NCBI GenBank assembly: GCA_025363815.1 | Contig: JANYLB010000032.1 | Location: 62,001-126,000, forward strand | Reading direction: 5' to 3' | Length of the DNA: 64,000 nucleotides | Source of the DNA: Actinomycetes bacterium | GTDB taxonomy: Bacteria > Actinomycetota > Acidimicrobiia > IMCC26256 > JANYLB01 | Part shown: positions 24,781 through 33,213 of the stretch, piece by piece | Position numbering within the stretch: the first letter of the stretch is position 1 | How the letters are laid out: each line of letters opens with the position of its first letter | Notes under the pieces: generated by a model | The model's database searches: none | Told to the model about the DNA's origin: nothing | What the model saw: the letters and a program-made list of their open reading frames with translations, nothing else | Made by a program: the position numbers and the translations under genes

Positions 24781-25974
24781 TCAGACGCGCAGGGTCACCG
24801 GCAATGACTTCAACGCGTTGTTGAGATTCGATCGCTGACGCGTCGGTTCGCCGGCGGTTTCGATGATCGAGAAGGTGTCGAGCAGCTCCTCGAAGAACAC
24901 GCGGCCTTCCATCCGGGCGAGGTGGACGCCAAGGCAGAAGTGCTCGCCGGTACCGAACGAGAGGTGCGGGTTCGGATTCCGGGAGATGTCGAACCGATCT
25001 GGGTCGGCGAAGACCAACTCGTCGCGGTTCGCCGACGTGTACACCATCGCCAGCTTCTCGCCGGGGGCGATCCGCTGGCCGCCAAGTTCGGTCTCCTCGG
25101 TCGCGGTGCGACGGAAGTAGTGCAGCGGGTTCGCCCAGCGGAGGATCTCCTCGACCGCCGCCGGTACCAGGGTGGAATCGGCCCGCAACGCGTTGAGCTG
25201 ATCGGGATGTTGAAGGAGCGCGAGCAGACCCGAAGACAACATGGAGCGCGTCGTGTCGTTGCCCGCGGTCACCAGCTGGACAAAGAAGCTCCCGAACTCG
25301 GGGTCGGTCATCGCGTGCCCATCGACCTCACAGGCGAGCATGTAGGTCATGAGGTCGTCGGCCGGCTCGGCCCGCCGTTGACCGGCCAGCTCGATCGCGT
25401 ACATCGCCATCTCGATCGTCGCGCTCATCGCCTCGTCGCCGACTCCGGCAGCGATGTCGGGGTCTTGGCCGCCGGAGTTCCGCTCCGACCAGGCGTGGAT
25501 CTTCGGCCAGTCGTCGCGCGGGATCCCGACGAGCTCTCCGACGACCTGCGACGGGAGGTGCGCACACACGTCGTGGACGAAGTCGACCGTTGCACGATCG
25601 CCAACCCGACCAAAAATGGCACGACACATCAGTCGGATCCGCTGCTCCAGCTCGCCGATCACCAACGGCGTGAACCGGGGCGCGACGTTGCGTCGATGGT
25701 CGATGTGGCGCGGTGGATCCATGGCCAGGAGCATGTCTCTCATCATCGCAAGCGTCTCCGGCGGAAGGTCTTCGAGCACGACGCCGCCCACCTCGGCCGA
25801 GAACACCCGGGGGTGGCGCGCGACGTTGGTGACGTCGGCGTGGCGGAGCACCGCCCAGTAGCCGGTGCCATCGGGCATCGGCTGCCAATGCACCGGATCC
25901 TCAGCTCTAAGCCGCTCGAACTCGGCGTGAGGCGGGGAAACGACATAGGTGTCAGGGCTGTAGAGATCGATCAC
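24781..25974 (-). CDS. Cytochrome P450 (second)
   Basis: The frame runs to 26391, but a GTG at 25974 behind GAGGAG gives 397 residues, the normal size, and matches where family similarity begins. Visible motifs are T-A-G-N-D-T-T-R in the I helix, E-E-I-L-R-W (ExxR) and the haem loop S-F-G-T-G-E-H-F-C-L-G. This I-helix and haem-loop type is common in actinobacterial CYP125/CYP142-like and other lipid P450s. It sits 22 bases behind the SnoaL-like gene, so the two are likely cotranscribed. Substrate unknown; a hydrophobic ring or chain is likely from context. Confidence 0.92.
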   Translation of the reverse strand: MIDLYSPDTYVVSPPHAEFERLRAEDPVHWQPMPDGTGYWAVLRHADVTNVARHPRVFSAEVGGVVLEDLPPETLAMMRDMLLAMDPPRHIDHRRNVAPRFTPLVIGELEQRIRLMCRAIFGRVGDRATVDFVHDVCAHLPSQVVGELVGIPRDDWPKIHAWSERNSGGQDPDIAAGVGDEAMSATIEMAMYAIELAGQRRAEPADDLMTYMLACEVDGHAMTDPEFGSFFVQLVTAGNDTTRSMLSSGLLALLQHPDQLNALRADSTLVPAAVEEILRWANPLHYFRRTATEETELGGQRIAPGEKLAMVYTSANRDELVFADPDRFDISRNPNPHLSFGTGEHFCLGVHLARMEGRVFFEELLDTFSIIETAGEPTRQRSNLNNALKSLPVTLRV

Positions 25975-25996
25975 TGAAGCTCCTCGCTGCTCCGGG

Positions 25997-26467
25997 TCAG
26001 CGGCCGGCGTCGAGGCGATCCGGCTCGACGTCGTAGTAGGTGCGCCAGAGCATCCGGACGTCGCGACGGGCAAACCGCCACGGACCCTCTGAATCAGTTT
26101 GCTCGTATCGGTCGTCGTACCGGATCGCCACCACCCGATCGCGTACCGGCCCACCTGATGCTTCGGTCGTCTCGTGGATGTGGTGAGCGAAGCAGTAGGT
26201 CTGGCCCGACACGACATCTCCTTCGCGCTGCGTGCGGTGGTTGCCGACGAAGTGGAGCGTCCGCAGATACCGGCGAACTCCCGCCACCATCGCAGCGATC
26301 TCGTCTCCGTGCCATCGCCGCACCTCGCCGGTGGCGTCGTGCACCGAGAGATCCGCGTCGGGCGTCCACAGAGAGCTGAACCAGTCGACATCGAGCGCGT
26401 CGACAGCCATCGCGTAGGAATCGACGAGCTCCCTGAGCTCGAAGCGATCCTCTACTGAGAAGGTCAC
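25997..26467 (-). CDS. SnoaL-like/NTF2-fold protein
   Basis: A 156-residue protein that starts at a GTG overlapping the upstream stop (GTGA at 26464-26467). It has the pattern of SnoaL-like ring cyclases and scytalone-dehydratase-type NTF2 folds: R-F-E-L-R-E-L-V-D-S-Y-A-x4-D-x-L-D, W-F-S-S-L-W-T-P-D-A, then H-F-V-G-N-H and W-R-F-A-R-R-D-V. The family includes dehydratases and cyclases, and members next to P450s are common in actinobacterial sterol-type clusters. The exact reaction cannot be read. Confidence 0.8.
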   Translation of the reverse strand: MTFSVEDRFELRELVDSYAMAVDALDVDWFSSLWTPDADLSVHDATGEVRRWHGDEIAAMVAGVRRYLRTLHFVGNHRTQREGDVVSGQTYCFAHHIHETTEASGGPVRDRVVAIRYDDRYEQTDSEGPWRFARRDVRMLWRTYYDVEPDRLDAGR

Positions 26468-27498
26468 GACTTCGTGAGCGGATGGTTCTGGAAGAACTTC
26501 CAGATGACGTCGTCGGCCGAGATCGTGAAAGTCGTCGGGCCGACGACCGCCGCGATCTGCTTGGAGAACGCGCTCCCCGGCCAGGAGTGTCCGCCACCTT
26601 CGATCCGGTAGAGCTCGACGGTCGCGTTCTTCGGGCATCGGTAGCCCACCACGGTCACATCGTCACCGATCTTCGTCCGGGATGTCCGCGCCGCGCAGTG
26701 GTTGCGCTTCGCCCACGCGGCCGTGATCTTCGGGATCGACGGACCCTTGGCCGCCGCACGGGCCGCAGAAGCAGCCGTTGATTCGCCGACGGTCTTGCCG
26801 GATCCGTCGGGATTCGGGAGGGAAGCAACCGCGGGGCCGTATCCACCGTCGAAGGCGACAAACCTGTCCTTCGTGCCGTGGAAGGTGACCACCGGCACGG
26901 GACGCTTCGGGTGGCAACCCTTGATGTCGCGGATGCCCGCGACCGGAGCGACTGCCGCGACCCGATCGGCGTACGCGCACGCAACCGCAGACGACATGAA
27001 CGCGCCGTTCGAGAGCCCAGTCACGAACACGCGGTTGGTGTCGACGCACAGCGTCGACTCGAGCTGGTCGAAGAGATGCCCGAAGAACTTCACGTCGGCG
27101 CCGGCGAGGCTCGTGTCCCAGAGCGGGACCGGTCCCGATCCGGTGGGCGTGATCGTGATGAATCCCTTCGCGTCACCCATCGCGCCGAGCATCGTATGGC
27201 TCTTGTGGATCCCGGCCGTCTCCGCGTAGCCGTGGAGATCGACGATTACAGGGAGAGGAGTGGTGCCGTCGTAGACCGGGGGCACGTGCTGGAAATACGT
27301 GTAGGTCGCACCGTTCAACAGCATCGTCACCATCGTCTCGCCCGGCGACACTTTGGTCCCGTTCTGGCAGCCGGCTGATCCGGCGGCCTTCACGCGGGGA
27401 GCGGCCGATGCGCCGGCAGACGCGGCAGGGCCGGCGGCTCCCACGAGTGCGGCCGCTAACAGCAGGACGAGTAGACGCACAGACACGAAACCCCCCAA
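26464..27498 (-). CDS. Secreted PHB-depolymerase/LpqC-like esterase
   Basis: A 344-residue alpha/beta hydrolase with a signal peptide (hydrophobic residues 6-27). The catalytic triad is visible: G-L-S-N-G-A-F (Ser), F-H-G-T-K-D-R (Asp) and G-G-G-H-S-W-P (His). The D-L-H-G-Y oxyanion-hole segment lies near residue 90, and C-V-D-T-N-R-V-F-V-T-G precedes the nucleophile as in esterase PHB depolymerases and feruloyl esterases. It should act outside the cell on polyester or ester substrates. It leads a three-gene unit with the SnoaL-like and P450 genes. Confidence 0.87.
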   Translation of the reverse strand: MGGFVSVRLLVLLLAAALVGAAGPAASAGASAAPRVKAAGSAGCQNGTKVSPGETMVTMLLNGATYTYFQHVPPVYDGTTPLPVIVDLHGYAETAGIHKSHTMLGAMGDAKGFITITPTGSGPVPLWDTSLAGADVKFFGHLFDQLESTLCVDTNRVFVTGLSNGAFMSSAVACAYADRVAAVAPVAGIRDIKGCHPKRPVPVVTFHGTKDRFVAFDGGYGPAVASLPNPDGSGKTVGESTAASAARAAAKGPSIPKITAAWAKRNHCAARTSRTKIGDDVTVVGYRCPKNATVELYRIEGGGHSWPGSAFSKQIAAVVGPTTFTISADDVIWKFFQNHPLTKS

Positions 27499-27542
27499 AT
27501 GACGACGCCGGAGGGACCGACGTCCGCGCGCAGATTAGCGGT

Positions 27543-28376
27543 TCAGCACGCCGATCCAACTCCAGGCGACCCTGCCTCCGGCTCCGGGCGTCGCCAATGG
27601 GGTTCGCGCCGTTGCGCGAACGCACGGGGACCTTCATCCTGATCGGGATGACCCCACAACCCGACCAACTCGTCGGCACCGGCCCGGCAAGCGTCGGTGA
27701 GCCCGTGCTCGAGCGCCCCCCACAGCGCACGCTTCGTCGCGGCCATCGCCGCCGGCGAGTTTCGGGCGATCGTCTCGCCGAGCTCCTGGGCCCGATCCCG
27801 TAGGAGCTCGGGCGGGTCGACGATCTCGCTGATAATGCCGAGCTCGTACGCGCGGATGGCAGGCATCCGCTCGTAGCTGCCGATGAGAGCCATCCGAAGG
27901 ACCGGTTCCATAGGTGAACGTCGGGCCATGCCGATGGCTTCGGTCGCCGAGACCTGCCCGACGCTCACGTGCGGATCGAAGAACGTCGCGGTTCTAGCCG
28001 CGATCACGATGTCGGCATCGGCCACGAAGTGCAGTCCCCCACCGGCGCAGACCCCGTTCACTGCGGCGATAACGGGCTTCCAGACCTGGCAGTGCCACGC
28101 CGTCATCCGCAGCTCAAAGTCGCGCGTTCGTCGGCTCTGCTCGCGAAACGCCTCGCGATCCGACGCGAGCTCGCGCACATCGAGGCCGGTCTGAAACGAC
28201 GCGCCGTTACCCGTGTTCACGATCACCCGCACCTCGGGATTCGCGTTTAGCTCGGCCCAGGCCGCTTCAAGCTCCGTGAACATTGTCGCGTCGATCGCGT
28301 TGGCGCGTTCCGGACGGTCGAACACAAGCCAGCCCACCGGGCCGACCCGCGTGACCTCGAGCGTCGAGTAGCTCAC
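27543..28376 (-). CDS. Enoyl-CoA hydratase/isomerase family protein
   Basis: A 277-residue crotonase-fold protein with N-G-V-C-A-G-G-G-L-H and A-D-A-D-I-V-I-A-A, the oxyanion-hole regions. The segment D-P-H-V-S-V-G-Q lacks the usual catalytic Glu of P-E-x-x-L-G, and the second Glu is also not obvious, so this may be an isomerase, hydrolase or other crotonase rather than a plain hydratase. It is the last gene of a four-gene unit, starting inside the stop of the acyl-CoA synthetase (4-base overlap). It is clearly paralogous to the gene at 29761. Confidence 0.88.
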   Translation of the reverse strand: MSYSTLEVTRVGPVGWLVFDRPERANAIDATMFTELEAAWAELNANPEVRVIVNTGNGASFQTGLDVRELASDREAFREQSRRTRDFELRMTAWHCQVWKPVIAAVNGVCAGGGLHFVADADIVIAARTATFFDPHVSVGQVSATEAIGMARRSPMEPVLRMALIGSYERMPAIRAYELGIISEIVDPPELLRDRAQELGETIARNSPAAMAATKRALWGALEHGLTDACRAGADELVGLWGHPDQDEGPRAFAQRREPHWRRPEPEAGSPGVGSAC

Positions 28377-29764
28377 CGCGCCTTCTCCTCGTAGCGCTCC
28401 TGTAGCTCGCGCCGCAGGACCTTGCCGATCTCACTGCGCGGCAGCGCGTCGATTCGATGGAACGCGGTGGGCACCTTGTACGCCACAAGCTGGTCCCGGC
28501 ACAGGGCCGCTAGTTCGTAGTCGGGCGCGTCGCCTACGACGAAGGCGACCGGAACCTCACCGAGGCGACGATCCGACACGCCTACCACCGCGACATCGCT
28601 GACCCCGGGCGAGAGGCGGATCACCTCCTCGACCTGCTCGGGGAACACCTTGTTGCCGCCGCGGTTGATCACGTCACCCATTCGGCCTTCGATCCAGACG
28701 AAGCCGTCGTCGTCGATCCGGGCGATGTCACCGGTGCCCACGAATCCGTCGGCGTCGACCCGGTCGTCGAACGCGGCGCCACCTGTGTACCCAATCGCCC
28801 GGCTGGGCGGTCGCACCAGGAGCTCGCCGGTCTCGGCCACGATTCGCAACTCGACTCCGGGATGGGGCTTCCCTGCCGCACCGATCTTTTCCGGATGCGC
28901 GTTGGCATCGGCCGCGGTCCAACCGATCACCTCTCCGATCTCGGCTTGGCCGTAGCCGTTGAGCACCGTGACGCTGAACTTGGCGGTGAACCGCCGGGCC
29001 GCTAACGGCGACAACGGCGCGGTGATGCTCCGCACGTACCGCAGCGGTGCGAGATCGATGACGTTGCTGTCGTCGCAGAGCATGATCATCGCGGCGGGCG
29101 GCAACACCGTCGAACGGATCTCGTGATCGCGCACGAGCCGGGCGAAGCTCGATGTCTCGAAGTGGTCCATGATCACGAGCGCGGCACCGGCCCGAAGGCC
29201 GAAGAGGGCGTTGTAGATCCCCGCGTTGAGCGCAAGCGACACCGGAATCAGGTTGGGCGTCGGGTCCGAGGTGGCGGTCCCCGCCTTTGCCTTCCCGCGC
29301 AGCGGCGCGAGGACTCGGTCGATCAGCTCGAAGTATGCAGCGTGGGTGTGCAGGATCGCCCTGGGTCGTCCGGTCGTGCCCGATGTCCAGGTGACGAACG
29401 CGACGCCTGGCCCGTCGTAGGTGCTCGGATCGGTTCGGATCTCGAGGCCGTCGGAACCAAGAACCACCGCCGGGCGGGTGGTCACGAGACCAGCCGCGAA
29501 CTCAGCCTCGGGAAGGCGTGGGTTCAGCGGAACGAACACTCCACCGGCGAGCCAGACCGCCATCATTGCGACGATCGCGTCGGGCCCATTAGGTAGCTGT
29601 ACCGCCACCGCGTTGGCCGGTTCGACCCCGGCAGTGGCGAGCTGAACAGCGAGCGCTCGTGCCTTGGAGCGCGCGTCACCGGCCGTCAGCGTCGTGTGCT
29701 CGCCGATGAGCAGCGGCACGTCATCACCGAAAGGGTGCTCGATCAACAGCGACGCGAGGTTCAC
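28373..29764 (-). CDS. AMP-forming acyl-CoA synthetase
   Basis: A 463-residue ANL-superfamily ligase. It has the P-loop-like T-W-T-S-G-T-T-G-R-P-R, N-G-Y-G-Q-A-E-I-G-E, G-D-I-A-R-I-D-D-D-G-F and E-G-R-M-G-D-V-I-N-R-G-G-N-K-V-F, with the C-terminal catalytic Lys region L-P-R-S-E-I-G-K. It activates a carboxylic acid to the CoA thioester using ATP. It is a bit shorter than most family members. It overlaps the crotonases on both sides by 4 bases and so is part of one translationally coupled operon (31832 down to 27543). The acid is unknown. Confidence 0.92.
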   Translation of the reverse strand: MNLASLLIEHPFGDDVPLLIGEHTTLTAGDARSKARALAVQLATAGVEPANAVAVQLPNGPDAIVAMMAVWLAGGVFVPLNPRLPEAEFAAGLVTTRPAVVLGSDGLEIRTDPSTYDGPGVAFVTWTSGTTGRPRAILHTHAAYFELIDRVLAPLRGKAKAGTATSDPTPNLIPVSLALNAGIYNALFGLRAGAALVIMDHFETSSFARLVRDHEIRSTVLPPAAMIMLCDDSNVIDLAPLRYVRSITAPLSPLAARRFTAKFSVTVLNGYGQAEIGEVIGWTAADANAHPEKIGAAGKPHPGVELRIVAETGELLVRPPSRAIGYTGGAAFDDRVDADGFVGTGDIARIDDDGFVWIEGRMGDVINRGGNKVFPEQVEEVIRLSPGVSDVAVVGVSDRRLGEVPVAFVVGDAPDYELAALCRDQLVAYKVPTAFHRIDALPRSEIGKVLRRELQERYEEKAR

Positions 29765-30573
29765 GGACGCTCGAGCGGTGCCCAGATTGGTTCACGTTTC
29801 TCGGCGAACGCGCGCGGGCCCTCTTGCTGATCGGGATGGCCCCAGAGCGAGGCAAGGTGCTGAGAACCGATCCGACACGCATCGGTGAGACCGTGTTCCA
29901 GTGCGGCCCACAACGCCTTCTTGGTCGCGGCCATCGCCGCCGGTGAATTCTTCGCGATCGTCTCGGCGAGCTCCTGGCCCCGTTCGCGGAGCCGCTCCGG
30001 TGGATCGACGACCTCGCTGATCATGCCGAGCTCGTACGCTCGAGCGGCCGAGATGCGCTCGTACTTCCCCATGAACGCCATCCGCATGACGGCCTCGACG
30101 GGCATCTTTCGGATCAACCCGATCGCCTCGATCGCGACGACTTGGCCCACCGACACGTGGGGATCGAAGAACTGCGCGTCGCCGGCGGCAATCACGATGT
30201 CGGCGTCGGCGACCCAGTGGAATCCTCCACCCGCGCAGATCCCGTTGACCGCGGTGATCACCGGCTTCCACACCTTCTGATGCCACGCGGTGAAGTGCAG
30301 ATCGAACTGCTCGATGCTCTCGCGGTAGCGCTCCATACCCTGGCCGTCACTCGCGAGCTCGGTTACGTCGACTCCGGTCTGGAACGCGCGACCCTCGCCC
30401 GTGTGCACGATCACCCGGACCGCGGGATCGCGGTCGAGCTCCGTCCACGCGTCGGCGAACTCGTCTCGCATGTCGGAGTTCATCGCGTTCAACTGCGCGG
30501 GGCGGTTGTTGATCAACCAGCCGACGGGACCCTGGCGCTCCACGATCAAATGTCGGTAGCTGCCGGTGCTCAC
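29761..30573 (-). CDS. Enoyl-CoA hydratase/isomerase family protein (paralogue)
   Basis: A 270-residue crotonase very similar along its length to the 27543 product, including D-P-H-V-S-V-G-Q in the place of the catalytic Glu loop, N-G-I-C-A-G-G-G, and W-A-A-L-E-H-G-L-T-D-A-C-R near the C-terminus. The two flank the acyl-CoA synthetase gene, which suggests duplication within the operon and either a heteromeric enzyme or divergence of function. Overlaps of 4 bases join it to the acyl-CoA dehydrogenase upstream and the synthetase downstream. Confidence 0.9.
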   Translation of the reverse strand: MSTGSYRHLIVERQGPVGWLINNRPAQLNAMNSDMRDEFADAWTELDRDPAVRVIVHTGEGRAFQTGVDVTELASDGQGMERYRESIEQFDLHFTAWHQKVWKPVITAVNGICAGGGFHWVADADIVIAAGDAQFFDPHVSVGQVVAIEAIGLIRKMPVEAVMRMAFMGKYERISAARAYELGMISEVVDPPERLRERGQELAETIAKNSPAAMAATKKALWAALEHGLTDACRIGSQHLASLWGHPDQQEGPRAFAEKREPIWAPLERP

Positions 30574-31832
30574 GACCGCGGGACCTCCTGCCAGGGCGTG
30601 TCGCGATACGGATCTGGTTCGCGCGCCAGGCCGAGCACCTTCTCACCGACGATGTTGCGGTTCACCTCGCTCGTACCGCCTTCGATCGTGTTCGCCCGGC
30701 TTCGCAGCATGCCGGCGACTTCGAAGGGCATGCTCGCAGCCCACGATTCATCCTCGCCCGCGGGCCATGCCGCTGCGTCTACCCCGAGGAGATCGGTGGC
30801 GAGCAGCTGGATGCGCTGGTTCAGCTCGCCCTGGTGGATCTTGCCCATCGACGCCGCCGGTCCCGGGTGGACTCCGGCCTTCGCATTGGCGCTCACCCGT
30901 TGGTTGGTCCAGCCACGGATCCGTTCCTCGCCGTAAACGCGCATCAACTCCTGACGGACGCGGACGTCGGCCCACCGCCCGTTCTCGCGCGCCAGGCGCA
31001 CCAGTCGGGCGCTGCCGGCTCCGCCGATGCGGTCAACGCCACCCGAGCCGCTGCCCGAGACCATCTGCCGTTCGCCGGCGAGCGTCGCACCCGCAACCCG
31101 CCAGCCATCGTTCTCGGCGCCGATCCGGAACGCGTCGGGGATCCGCACGTCGTCGAGGAACACCTCGTTGAAGTCGATCTCACCGCCGATGTGGCGGAGC
31201 GATCGAACCTCCACCCCGGGAACGCGCAGGTCGACCACGAAGTAGGTGATCCCCCGCCGCTTCGGCACCGACGGGTCGGTACGGGCGAGGCAAACGGCGA
31301 ACTCCGAGATATGGGCCCATGTGCTCCACACCTTCTGCCCCGAGAGCACCCACTCGTCGCCGTCACGCGTGGCCCGCATCGCGAGTGAAGCCAGGTCGGA
31401 ACCGGCACCCGGTTCACTGAACATCTGGCACCATCGCTCCTCGTTGCGCACCAGCGGCGGGAGGAAGCGGAGCCGTTGCGCCTCTGTGCCGTACAAGAAC
31501 AATGCCGGTGCGGTGTTGTTCAGGCCAAGCGGGTTCAGCCGCCCGAGATTGTGCGGTGCGAGAATTTGCTCGGAGATCTGCGCCTGCTCGGGAGTGAGAT
31601 CCAAACCGCCGTACTCGACCGGCCAGGTGGAGACCGCGAGCCCCGATTCGGCGAACGTCGGGTACCAGGCGTCGTACGCTTCACGCGACCGCACGGCACG
31701 AATCGCGTCACGACCCGCGGGTGCGGCGGCGCGCCACGCCTCCGGGACCTGGGCTTCGATCCACTCCCCGACCCGCGTGCGGATGTCGAGCGCGGACGAC
31801 GAGCGATCGAGGAGGACGCGGCGAGACGTCAT
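30570..31832 (-). CDS. Acyl-CoA dehydrogenase
   Basis: ATG 31832 gives 420 residues; the frame is open to 31967, but that would cross the divergent gene. It has Q-M-F-S-E-P-G-A-G-S-D-L-A, W-V-L-S-G-Q-K-V-W-S-T-W-A and the C-terminal N-T-I-E-G-G-T-S-E-V-N-R-N-I-V-G-E-K-V-L-G-L. It is the first gene of the four-gene operon acyl-CoA dehydrogenase, crotonase, acyl-CoA synthetase, crotonase, all overlapping by 4 bases. The operon can activate, dehydrogenate and hydrate, but no thiolase is present. Confidence 0.93.
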   Translation of the reverse strand: MTSRRVLLDRSSSALDIRTRVGEWIEAQVPEAWRAAAPAGRDAIRAVRSREAYDAWYPTFAESGLAVSTWPVEYGGLDLTPEQAQISEQILAPHNLGRLNPLGLNNTAPALFLYGTEAQRLRFLPPLVRNEERWCQMFSEPGAGSDLASLAMRATRDGDEWVLSGQKVWSTWAHISEFAVCLARTDPSVPKRRGITYFVVDLRVPGVEVRSLRHIGGEIDFNEVFLDDVRIPDAFRIGAENDGWRVAGATLAGERQMVSGSGSGGVDRIGGAGSARLVRLARENGRWADVRVRQELMRVYGEERIRGWTNQRVSANAKAGVHPGPAASMGKIHQGELNQRIQLLATDLLGVDAAAWPAGEDESWAASMPFEVAGMLRSRANTIEGGTSEVNRNIVGEKVLGLAREPDPYRDTPWQEVPRS

Positions 31833-31847
31833 GCGAGTGCCGACTCT

Positions 31848-31857
31848 AGAATATTCT
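31848..31857. promoter_or_regulatory. AT-rich palindrome in a divergent promoter
   Basis: AGAATATTCT is a perfect 10-bp palindrome in the 85-base region between the divergent acyl-CoA dehydrogenase (31832) and hot-dog dehydratase (31918) genes. It is strikingly AT-rich for this GC-rich DNA and is placed to control both directions. It is unlike the CTGAC sites and may belong to another regulator. Confidence 0.4.
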
Positions 31858-31917
31858 TTCAGTCTGCTGAGCTGGCGAACATGTACGGGCCGCCTCGGCC
31901 GCGAGAGGATCTGACCG

Positions 31918-33213
31918 GTGAGTCCGTCTGAAGGTGAGGTCGAGCCCGCGCCGAGCGCCTCGATCACGGATCAGGGCGTCGCGGCGCTGCGTCGACGAAT
32001 CGGCATCGCCCACCCGCACCCACAGCCGCCGCACTACCGATTTCCGAACGAAGACACATTCCGTCATGTCGCCGAGTCGTGTGGCGACGACAACCCGCTC
32101 TGGTCCGACCCCGAACACGCAACCGCCAGTCGTTGGGGTGGGCCGCTCGCACCTCCGTATCTCGTCGGCGGTGACACCTTGATCGGCGAGGACGAGGTCA
32201 CCACGCTCGAGCCCGACCTCGAGTTGGTCTTGCGTGGCGATCCCATCCGAGGCGCGCACGCGTTCTATTCGGGGAGCTTTCGCGAGTGGTGGGCGCCGCT
32301 GCACCCCGGCACACGGGTAACCCGTCGCAACGCGCTCGTCGGCGTACACGACAAGCAGGGTGACTTCGCCGGGCGAGCGATCCATGAATGGACCGCCGAG
32401 GTGTTCTCTGCGCTCGGTGGGCCCACCCTCGCCGCGCAGTACCGGTTGATGATCCGCACCGAGCGGGAGAAGGCCGGCCAGCGCGGCAAGTACGACGACA
32501 CCGAGATCCGTCCCTACACCGACGACGAGCTCGCGCTCATCGACGCCGCGTACGCGGCCGAACCGCAGACGCGGCGCGGGAGCCAGCCCCGATGGTGGGA
32601 ACAGGTCACAGAGGGCGACGAGGTCGGACCCCTGGTGAAGGGTCCGCTTCGGGTCACCGACCTCATCTGCTGGCACGTCGGGATGGGCATGGGGCTCTAC
32701 GGCGTCAAGGCGCTACGCCTGGGTTACCAACAGCGCCAGCGTGTCCCGCGCTTCTTCCGTCCCGACGACCTCAACGTCGCCGACGTGGCGCAGCGCGTCC
32801 ACTGGGACGCCGAATGGGCGCGCCGGGCGGGCAACCCGGCGATCTACGACTACGGACGCATGCGAGAGACCTGGCTCATCCACCTGTGCACCGACTGGAT
32901 GGGCGACGACGCCTGGCTCTGGAAGCTCGATTGCCAATTCCGCAAGTTCAACTACGTAGGCGACACCCATTGGATGCGCGGGCGGGTGACCCGAAAGTAC
33001 CTCGCCGAAGGCGGCCGGCCGGCCGTCGACCTCGAGATCTCGGGCCAGAACCAGCGGGGTGAGACCTCCACACCCGGGCACGCCACCGTGCTGCTTGCGA
33101 GCCGCGAGCACGGTCCGGTCCGGCTCCCCGACCCACCCGGTGACGCGACCACGGCGCAGGCCACGCTCGACGCGCTAGCGGCCCGGTTCGCCGACCAGGA
33201 GGACGATCTGTGA
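31918..33213 (+). CDS. Two-domain MaoC-like acyl dehydratase
   Basis: A 431-residue protein with a GTG start behind AGAGGA. The N-terminal hot-dog domain (about residues 30-170) contains E-S-C-G-D-D-N-P-L-W-S-D-P, the FAS1/MaoC hydratase loop; a second hot-dog-like domain covers about 215-420. This double-domain form is common in actinobacterial acyl-CoA metabolism. It overlaps the crotonase downstream by 4 bases and is divergent from the dehydrogenase operon. It likely hydrates or dehydrates a bulky enoyl-CoA. Confidence 0.82.
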   Translation: MSPSEGEVEPAPSASITDQGVAALRRRIGIAHPHPQPPHYRFPNEDTFRHVAESCGDDNPLWSDPEHATASRWGGPLAPPYLVGGDTLIGEDEVTTLEPDLELVLRGDPIRGAHAFYSGSFREWWAPLHPGTRVTRRNALVGVHDKQGDFAGRAIHEWTAEVFSALGGPTLAAQYRLMIRTEREKAGQRGKYDDTEIRPYTDDELALIDAAYAAEPQTRRGSQPRWWEQVTEGDEVGPLVKGPLRVTDLICWHVGMGMGLYGVKALRLGYQQRQRVPRFFRPDDLNVADVAQRVHWDAEWARRAGNPAIYDYGRMRETWLIHLCTDWMGDDAWLWKLDCQFRKFNYVGDTHWMRGRVTRKYLAEGGRPAVDLEISGQNQRGETSTPGHATVLLASREHGPVRLPDPPGDATTAQATLDALAARFADQEDDL

